From: Ruminococcus sp.
GTDB lineage: Bacteria > Bacillota > Clostridia > Oscillospirales > Acutalibacteraceae
Direction of reading: 5' to 3'
NCBI GenBank assembly: GCA_023667385.1
Contig: JAMPAE010000041.1
Coordinates: 1-10,217 of the forward strand
Length of the DNA stretch: 10,217 nucleotides
Part shown: in pieces, positions 5,843-10,217 of the stretch
Layout of the letters: each line of letters opens with the position of its first letter
Numbering within the stretch: position 1 is the stretch's first letter
The notes under the pieces: generated by a model
The model's database searches: none
Told to the model about the DNA's origin: nothing
What the model saw: the letters and a program-made list of their open reading frames with translations, nothing else
Translations under genes and position numbers: made by a program

Positions 5843-7213
5843 ATGCTTAAAATAGATGAACTTCTGAAAACAACGAAAAAAATACATTTTATTGGTATCG
5901 GTGGATCGGGTATGTGTCCGCTTGCAGAAATACTTCACAGTTGGGGATATGAGATAACAGGCTCTGACAATAACCCCGGCGATAATATCACAAAGCTTGA
6001 ATCGCTCGGAATAAAAGTTATCATGGGACAGCGTGCCGAAAACATTGTCGGCGCTCAAATGATTGTTTATACTGCGGCCTTACTGCCTGATAATCCTGAA
6101 CTTGTTGCCGCAAAGCAAAGCGGTATTCCGACCTTTGAGCGATCAAAACTATTTGGTGCAATAACCAGAATGTATTCAAACTGCATCGGAGTTTGCGGCA
6201 CTCACGGAAAAACAACAGTAACTTCAATGCTGACACAAGTGCTTATTATGGCTGATAAAGACCCGACTGCTGTTATCGGCGGAAAGCTTCCGCTCATCGA
6301 CAGCCACGGCAGAGCGGGAAAAAGTGAGCACATGGTATGCGAAGCCTGTGAATTTGTTGATACTTTCCTCGATCTCTCACCCGATGTTGCTGTAATTCTC
6401 AACATTGATGAGGATCATCTTGATTATTTTAAAACACTTGATAATATCATAAAATCATTCCATAAGTTTTCATTGCTTACAACCAACACACTTATATATA
6501 ACGGTGATGATGAAAATACAATTAAAGCTGTTTGCGACATTAACAAAAACAAAATTACATTCGGCTTTGAAAACAGTAATGATTACTACCCTGAAAGTAT
6601 CAAATATAACCGTGGTTCTTTCGCTGAATTTGATGTTATACACGATGGAGACGCCATTGCTCACCTCAAGCTTAACATACCGGGCAAGCATAACATTTTG
6701 AACGCACTTGCCGCTTTTGCCGCAGCAATGAATGCAGGCGTAACACCGAAGGAATGTGAAAAAGGCATTGCTGCTTTTTCAGGCGCAGGCAGGCGTTTTG
6801 AGATACTTGGGGAATATAACGGAATCACAATTGCTGATGACTATGCTCACCATCCCAATGAGCTTGAAGCAACTCTTTCCGCTGTTATGAAAATGGGATA
6901 TAAAACTGTTTGGGCTGTTTTCCAACCGTTTACTTATTCAAGAACATCAATTTTGCTTGATGATTTTGCAAGGGTGCTCCAGATTCCTGATAAATGTGTT
7001 ATGACCGAAATCATGGGTTCACGTGAAGTCAACACATATAATATCTACACAAAAGACCTTGCAGACAAAATTCCGGGCAGTGTTTGGTTCAACAGCTTTG
7101 ATGAAGTTGTTGATCATGTTCTTTCAAAAGCTGAAGCCGGTGACATAATCATCACACTCGGTTGCGGCGATATATACAAAGCAGCGAAAATGATGGTAAA
7201 TAAACTTAAATAG
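5843..7213 (+). CDS. murC: UDP-N-acetylmuramate--L-alanine ligase MurC
   Basis: MurC adds L-alanine to UDP-MurNAc in an ATP-dependent reaction, the first amino-acid step of peptidoglycan stem-peptide synthesis in the cytoplasm. The 456-residue product has the normal three-domain Mur ligase plan: an N-terminal UDP-binding Rossmann domain with GIGGSGM (18-24), a central ATPase domain with P-loop GTHGKTT (119-125), LNIDEDHLDYF (about 186-196) and GKHNILNALAA (281-291), and a C-terminal domain with GAGRRFE (314-320), DDYAHHPNE (332-340) and QPFTYSRT (361-368). The acidic motif is CEACEFVD (166-173) rather than EADESD, a form I associate with clostridial MurC. The start is the ATG at 5843 with GAGG 8 nt upstream; a GTG at 5834 overlaps that ribosome binding site and is unlikely. 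The gene is transcribed alone. Confidence 0.96.
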   Translation: MLKIDELLKTTKKIHFIGIGGSGMCPLAEILHSWGYEITGSDNNPGDNITKLESLGIKVIMGQRAENIVGAQMIVYTAALLPDNPELVAAKQSGIPTFERSKLFGAITRMYSNCIGVCGTHGKTTVTSMLTQVLIMADKDPTAVIGGKLPLIDSHGRAGKSEHMVCEACEFVDTFLDLSPDVAVILNIDEDHLDYFKTLDNIIKSFHKFSLLTTNTLIYNGDDENTIKAVCDINKNKITFGFENSNDYYPESIKYNRGSFAEFDVIHDGDAIAHLKLNIPGKHNILNALAAFAAAMNAGVTPKECEKGIAAFSGAGRRFEILGEYNGITIADDYAHHPNELEATLSAVMKMGYKTVWAVFQPFTYSRTSILLDDFARVLQIPDKCVMTEIMGSREVNTYNIYTKDLADKIPGSVWFNSFDEVVDHVLSKAEAGDIIITLGCGDIYKAAKMMVNKLK

Positions 7214-7220
7214 GAAAAAT

Positions 7221-7258
7221 TTGCCTTGTATCATTAATTGGTACAAGGCAATTATAAT
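7221..7258 (+). terminator. Likely terminator of murC
   Basis: Seven nt after the murC stop, TTGCCTTGTA (7221-7230) pairs perfectly with TACAAGGCAA (7242-7251) around an 11-nt loop. The following tail TTATAAT is AT-rich but lacks a solid T run, so termination may be incomplete. Two further hairpins follow before the convergent gene. Confidence 0.6.
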
Positions 7259-7273
7259 ATCAGCGGACAAGTT

Positions 7274-7325
7274 CGATGCGTTTGTGGGCTTCTCCGCTTG
7301 ACGGATGCGGGGAAGCCCAGCATCG
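7274..7325. repeat. 52-bp imperfect palindrome, strong bulged hairpin
   Basis: TGGGCTTCTCCGC (7285-7297) pairs with GCGGGGAAGCCCA (7307-7319) through 13 pairs, one of them T-G, around a 9-nt loop. CGATGC (7274-7279) pairs with GCATCG (7320-7325) outside a 5-nt one-sided bulge. The element is GC-rich compared with its surroundings and has no T tract after it, so it does not look like a simple terminator. The single wobble pair is allowed in plus-strand RNA but would be A-C in minus-strand RNA. It may be a dispersed palindromic element or a structured 3' end on murC read-through transcripts. Confidence 0.6.
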
Positions 7326-7336
7326 TCATATAGATA

Positions 7337-7378
7337 AAGCCGTAATCTTCCGGTGAGATTACGGCTTACGATTTTTGT
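7337..7378. terminator. Bidirectional terminator between convergent genes
   Basis: AAGCCGTAATCT (7337-7348) and AGATTACGGCTT (7356-7367) form a perfect 12-bp stem with a 7-nt loop. On the plus strand it is followed by ACGATTTTTGTTT, giving a T run for transcripts coming from murC. On the minus strand it lies 11 nt past the stop of the transglutaminase-like gene and is followed by TATCTATAT, a weaker tail. Confidence 0.7.
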
Positions 7379-8173
7379 TTACATAATAGGTATTTTACAC
7401 TCAAATTCTTTTCTGTTTTTAAAATTTTTAGATTTTCTTCCTGTGAGAGAATTGTCTTTCCATGTGCTTAAATTAGTTAAAGTTGATTTAACAAATAACT
7501 CTTTATATATTTCTATACATTCGGTGGTACCATTGAAGTTATAACCTTTGATTATTATATCATCTCCCGAAAGGAAGCGGTTTCTAAGCTCTATAGCATC
7601 TAAAAGCTTATCAGCAGCATCAACAAAATAGGTGTTAAATGACGGATCGAGTAAAACCCATTTATTCTGATCCTCCAAATGGGCATGTACAGTCAGATGA
7701 TTGCCATCAATTTTAGAGTCAATCATTGCAAGCGGATATGCCTTAATTCCATATGCGATCAACAAATCGGTAAGAGCGATAGCTTTATATCTGCAATTGA
7801 TTGCATATTCAAACGGCTTATCAAATGAAAAATTTAAAATCGAAAGTGTGTCATCCGGTAAAGGCTTATGGAAAAGGCATTGCTGTCCACTGTAATACGT
7901 ATGTTTTGTCAGCCAATTCATCAGCGATAATGCTTTATCAAAATCCGTACTGCCGCAAACAACTTCGTCCAATTTATATTTTCTCTTGAGTTCGTCATAT
8001 TCGTCTAAATATGTAAACATATTATCATAATCAGGTTCTTCACAGACTTTGCTATCTTCGATTGATAAAGGCGGGACTTTGCTTAAATCTTGATTTCTTA
8101 TGAAATCAAGATAGCCATTTAAGGTTTTCAATTTTCTGTGTTTTATGCGTTTAATTGTCCATATCAAAGACAA
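7379..8173 (-). CDS. Transglutaminase-like cysteine protein of unknown role
   Basis: The 264-residue product carries the transglutaminase/protease-like core: a catalytic Cys candidate in AINCRYKAIALTDLL (C127), a His candidate in TVHAHLED (H163, with H165 beside it), and an Asp in KWVLLDPSF (D176). Their order and spacing fit the superfamily, whose members act as proteases, peptide-processing enzymes or cross-linkers. No signal peptide or membrane segment is evident, so it is probably cytoplasmic; a basic N-terminus (IKRIKHRKLK) and a charged C-terminus flank the core. The start is TTG at 8173-8171, chosen because GGAGGG lies 6 nt upstream. It begins only 17 nt past the rpsB-tsf terminator tail, and I see no good promoter of its own. 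Its substrate cannot be read from the sequence. It is the least family-typical gene here and may be a lineage-restricted acquisition. Confidence 0.75.
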   Translation of the reverse strand: MSLIWTIKRIKHRKLKTLNGYLDFIRNQDLSKVPPLSIEDSKVCEEPDYDNMFTYLDEYDELKRKYKLDEVVCGSTDFDKALSLMNWLTKHTYYSGQQCLFHKPLPDDTLSILNFSFDKPFEYAINCRYKAIALTDLLIAYGIKAYPLAMIDSKIDGNHLTVHAHLEDQNKWVLLDPSFNTYFVDAADKLLDAIELRNRFLSGDDIIIKGYNFNGTTECIEIYKELFVKSTLTNLSTWKDNSLTGRKSKNFKNRKEFECKIPIM

Positions 8174-8190
8174 GCCTATCCCTCCAATCG

Positions 8191-8220
8191 AAAAAAAGGC
8201 ATCTAAAACAGATGCCTTTT
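8191..8220 (-). terminator. Rho-independent terminator of rpsB-tsf
   Basis: On the minus strand AAAAGGCATCT (8220-8210), loop GTTTT, and AGATGCCTTTT (8204-8194) form an 11-bp stem running into a continuous T tract ending at 8191. It lies 19 bp after the tsf stop. This is a textbook intrinsic terminator. Confidence 0.92.
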
Positions 8221-8239
8221 AAATTGTTTTGTATGATAA

Positions 8240-9166
8240 TTATTTAATCATGCTTGCAACTTCTGATGCGAAGTCGTCAGCTTTCTTTTCAATGCCTTCG
8301 CCCCTTGCGAAACGAGTGAAGCCTGTGAGCTTAATTTCGCCGCCAAGAGCTTTAGCAGTGTTAGCAACATACTTAGAAACGTTGATGTCGCCATCTTTAA
8401 CGAATGCCTGCTCTGTGAGGCATGATTCTTTATAGAACTTAGAAATCTTACCCTCAACAATCTTGCCGAGAACAGCATCCGGCTTATTAGCCATCTTCGG
8501 ATCCTCTTTCATCTGAGCAACAAGGATTTCCTTTTCGTGCTCAACAACGTCAGCAGGAACAGATGCAATGTCGAGATAAGACGGACTCATTGCAGCAACC
8601 TGCATTGCAACGTCTTTACCCATAACAGCAAATTCATCTTTTGCAGCAACTGCATCGTCAGCGTCAAATTCAACCATAACACCAACTGATCCACCTGCGT
8701 GGATGTAAGTCTCAACAATGCCTTCTTTTCTTACGAAACGGCGAACTTTCATGTTCTCACGAATCTTGAGGAAGAGATCCTGAACAGCTTCTTCAACGGT
8801 TGAAGTGCCGTCAGCGATTGTTTCTTTAAGAAGTGCATCAACATCTGCCGGATTTTTCTCAGCAACTGTTTTTGCAACTGCCTTTGCAAGAGCAACAAAT
8901 TCAGGGTTCTGAGCAACGAAGTCTGTTTCACAGTTAACTTCAACAAGAACACCGATTTTTGCATCCTTATCATTATAAGCAACAACAACACCTTCAGCAG
9001 CAACACGGCTTGCTTTCTTTGCAGAAGAAGCAAGTCCTCTTTCTCTGAGAATGTCAATTGCCTTATCCATATCACCGTCTGATTCAACGAGTGCCTTTTT
9101 GCATTCCATCATGCCTACGCCTGTTTTTTCACGCAGAGCCTGAACATCTTTAGCTGTAAAAGCCAT
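8240..9166 (-). CDS. tsf: Translation elongation factor Ts
   Basis: EF-Ts is the nucleotide-exchange factor that releases GDP from EF-Tu in the translation cycle. The 308-residue product is full length, slightly longer than the Bacillus and E. coli proteins. An N-terminal UBA-like domain spans about residues 4-44 (VQALREKTGVGMMECKKAL). The EF-Tu-contacting motif NCETDFVAQN follows at about 78-87 with the TDFV core at 81-84, then the two-part core domain and a C-terminal segment ending EVASMIK. The ATG at 9166-9164 has GGAGG 8 nt upstream. It follows rpsB by 79 bp, the usual rpsB-tsf order. The intergenic hairpin at 9204-9229 may set the S2 to EF-Ts ratio. Confidence 0.98.
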   Translation of the reverse strand: MAFTAKDVQALREKTGVGMMECKKALVESDGDMDKAIDILRERGLASSAKKASRVAAEGVVVAYNDKDAKIGVLVEVNCETDFVAQNPEFVALAKAVAKTVAEKNPADVDALLKETIADGTSTVEEAVQDLFLKIRENMKVRRFVRKEGIVETYIHAGGSVGVMVEFDADDAVAAKDEFAVMGKDVAMQVAAMSPSYLDIASVPADVVEHEKEILVAQMKEDPKMANKPDAVLGKIVEGKISKFYKESCLTEQAFVKDGDINVSKYVANTAKALGGEIKLTGFTRFARGEGIEKKADDFASEVASMIK

Positions 9167-9203
9167 AATAAATACCTCCGATATTAACTAAATTTTTAAA
9201 CAT

Positions 9204-9229
9204 AGCCCGCATAAGAAGTTATACGGGCT
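9204..9229 (-). promoter_or_regulatory. rpsB-tsf intercistronic hairpin
   Basis: In the minus-strand transcript AGCCCGTATAA (9229-9219) pairs with TTATGCGGGCT (9214-9204) over 11 bp, one a G-U pair, around a CTTC loop. The G-U pair would be a mismatch in the opposite strand's RNA, so the structure suits this transcript. It begins 16 nt after the rpsB stop (TAA at 9248-9246) and is followed by ATGTTTAAAAATTT rather than a T run. It is therefore more likely a partial terminator, processing site or mRNA stabiliser than a full stop. Confidence 0.6.
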
Positions 9230-9245
9230 GTGGATTTTATGAAAA

Positions 9246-9980
9246 TTATTCAGCTACTGTTTCTTCAGTTGCTTCTTCTGCTGCGGGAGCATTAGCTTCG
9301 CCCTGTCTGCCTTCGATAACAGCATCAGCCATTGCACCGGCAATGAGTCTTACTGCTCTGATTGCATCATCATTACCCGGAATTACATAATCAACTTCAT
9401 CCGGATCGCAGTTTGTGTCAACAATTGCAACAACAGGAATGCCAAGCTTGTGAGCTTCTGCAACAGCAATTTTCTCTTTTCTCGGGTCAACAATGAAGAG
9501 TACAGCCGGCTGTTTCTTCATGTTTGTGATACCGCCCATGAATTTTTCAAGTTTTTCAATTTCAAGATTAAGTTTGATAACTTCTTTCTTCGGAAGAAGA
9601 GCAAATGTGCCGTCCTGCTCCATAACCTTGAGCTGCGCAAGTCTTTTGATTCTCTTCTGAATTGTGTTGAAGTTAGTAAGCATACCACCGAGCCAACGAG
9701 CGTTAACATACGGCATACCGCAGCGGATTGCTTCCTCACGGATTGAATCCATAGCCTGCTTCTTTGTGCCAACAAAAAGTACGTCACCGCCGTTTTCTGA
9801 AACTTCACGAACAAAAGCATATGCTTCTTCGAGTTTCTTAACGGTTTTCTGAAGGTCGATGATGTAAATACCGTTTCTTTCTGTGAAGATGTATTCGCTC
9901 ATCTTGGGGTTCCATCTTCTTGTTTGATGTCCGAAATGAACACCTGCTTCAAGAAGCTGTTTCATTGATACTACTGACAT
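9246..9980 (-). CDS. rpsB: 30S ribosomal protein S2
   Basis: S2 is a small-subunit ribosomal protein bound between the head and body of the 30S particle. The start is the ATG at 9980-9978, with AAAGGAGG 8 nt upstream, giving 244 residues; a longer in-frame TTG at 10019 runs through this ribosome binding site and is rejected. Family hallmarks are AGVHFGHQTRRWNPKM (12-27), NARWLGGMLTN (93-103), the coiled-coil region around KKEVIKLNLEIEKLEK, and FIVDPRKEKIAVAEA plus IVDTNCDPDEVDYVIPGNDD in the C-terminal part. An acidic, alanine-rich tail ends the protein. It is the first gene of the rpsB-tsf operon, behind a strong promoter and structured leader. Confidence 0.98.
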   Translation of the reverse strand: MSVVSMKQLLEAGVHFGHQTRRWNPKMSEYIFTERNGIYIIDLQKTVKKLEEAYAFVREVSENGGDVLFVGTKKQAMDSIREEAIRCGMPYVNARWLGGMLTNFNTIQKRIKRLAQLKVMEQDGTFALLPKKEVIKLNLEIEKLEKFMGGITNMKKQPAVLFIVDPRKEKIAVAEAHKLGIPVVAIVDTNCDPDEVDYVIPGNDDAIRAVRLIAGAMADAVIEGRQGEANAPAAEEATEETVAE

Positions 9981-10077
9981 TTGAGTGTCCTCCTTTTGTT
10001 TTAACCTCCGCAGATTCAAAACCTATGCCACACTTAGTAAAGTGAACAAGGCATAACAATCCCCTGCGTGCGTTATC
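9981..10077 (-). promoter_or_regulatory. Structured 5' leader of rpsB
   Basis: The untranslated leader of about 97 nt can fold into a two-level structure. An inner hairpin has TATGCC (10055-10050) paired with GGCATA (10029-10024), an asymmetric internal loop (TTGTT against T), then CACTT (10044-10040) paired with AAGTG (10035-10031) around a TACT loop. An outer stem can form between CGCAG (10068-10064) and CTGCG (10013-10009). The outer 3' arm touches a GGAGG (10009-10005), distinct from the real ribosome binding site at 9989-9996. This suits autogenous control by S2, as is known in enterobacteria with a different RNA, but that role is inference. Confidence 0.5.
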
Positions 10078-10083
10078 TTTGAG

Positions 10084-10112
10084 ATTATATCACAGTAAAA
10101 AGTGAAATGCAA
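10084..10112 (-). promoter_or_regulatory. Predicted promoter of rpsB-tsf
   Basis: On the minus strand a perfect TATAAT (10089-10084) within TGATATAAT, an extended -10 form, stands 17 bp from TTGCAT (10112-10107). Expected initiation is near 10077. The arrangement fits a strong vegetative promoter for a ribosomal-protein operon. Confidence 0.8.
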
Positions 10113-10115
10113 TAT

Positions 10116-10159
10116 AATTTTCAAAAAAATTCTGATATTATGAATTTTTTTTGAAAATT
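10116..10159. repeat. AT-rich inverted repeat spanning a gene end
   Basis: The stretch 10116-10132 (AATTTTCAAAAAAATTC) is an inverted copy of 10142-10159, with one extra T in the second arm, around a 9-nt loop that holds the stop codon of the upstream leftward gene. The stem is almost all A-T. It may act as a weak terminator for that gene or as a curved or UP-like element just upstream of the rpsB -35 box. Its function is not established. Confidence 0.45.
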
Positions 10160-10217
10160 TTGTTCTGAAGCTCAAGCAAACGTCTACGTCTCTGCTCTTC
10201 TTCTGTTAAATCAAGTG
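10138..10217 (-). CDS. C-terminal end of an unidentified protein (cut by window edge)
   Basis: Reading leftward from the edge, an open frame runs from 10215 to a TAA at 10140-10138 and encodes about 25 residues: LDLTEEEQRRRRLLELQ followed by NKIFKKNS. The peptide is highly charged and looks like the end of an amphipathic helix. It has no motif I recognise. The frame, codon style and position ahead of the rpsB promoter support it as a real gene end, but the segment is too short to name. Confidence 0.5.
   Translation of the reverse strand, partial: LDLTEEEQRRRRLLELQNKIFKKNS

Noticed and set aside
7276..7356. 26-codon plus-strand open frame beginning MRLWASPLDG through the middle palindrome
   Set aside because: No ribosome binding site or promoter precedes it, and the region is better explained as hairpin structures. 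A shared repeat could make such a frame recur without being translated.
8749..9087. 112-codon minus-strand frame inside tsf, very rich in Leu, Gln and Lys
   Set aside because: It is the shifted reading of the repetitive GCA/ACA-type codons of tsf; the EF-Ts frame is certain.
9981..10019. TTG start extending S2 by 13 residues
   Set aside because: The extension translates the AAAGGAGG ribosome binding site, and S2 families begin near the ATG at 9980.

Overview
The window looks like a chromosomal core region of a low-GC, endospore-forming member of the Clostridia. The Oscillospiraceae/Ruminococcaceae group is my best guess, from gene content and sequence style only. Supporting points are dipicolinate synthase genes (dpaA-dpaB), which belong to spore formers, a ThyX-type thymidylate synthase, strong GGAGG ribosome binding sites throughout, and TTGACA/TATAAT-like promoters with 17-bp spacers. 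I see no phage, insertion sequence, CRISPR, tRNA or rRNA signal.

Layout, left to right. Positions 1-2618 hold one leftward operon, ruvC-ruvA-ruvB-glmM, the last gene cut by the window edge. It encodes the complete Holliday-junction branch-migration and resolution machinery, followed 13 bp later by phosphoglucosamine mutase. Its promoter (2648-2676) is divergent from that of a rightward thyX gene (2807-4180). The thyX product is about twice the usual length and is the most interesting object here. It is two ThyX-like halves whose signature motifs have decayed in a complementary way. A strong hairpin at 4185-4220 separates thyX from the convergent dpaA-dpaB pair (leftward, 4239-5677), which makes dipicolinic acid in the mother cell. 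A divergent intergenic region carries a possible late-sporulation promoter for dpaA and a vegetative promoter for murC, with a 14-bp palindrome over the murC -35 box. murC (5843-7213) stands alone and encodes UDP-MurNAc:L-alanine ligase.

Positions 7214-7378 contain three successive hairpins. The outer two look like terminators and the middle one is a 52-bp palindromic element. Next is a leftward gene for a cytoplasmic transglutaminase-like protein of unknown role (7379-8173, TTG start), placed directly behind the terminator of the rpsB-tsf operon. That operon (8240-10077, leftward) encodes ribosomal protein S2 and elongation factor Ts, with a structured 5' leader of about 97 nt and a hairpin between the two genes. 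The right edge holds the last 25 or so codons of an unidentified leftward gene and an AT-rich inverted repeat.

Together the genes cover DNA repair, thymidylate and cell-wall precursor supply, spore chemistry and translation. Most are ordinary housekeeping genes. The fused ThyX, the rpsB leader, the palindromic element behind murC and the transglutaminase-like orphan are what deserve a second look. No gene-free stretch exceeds 300 bp.
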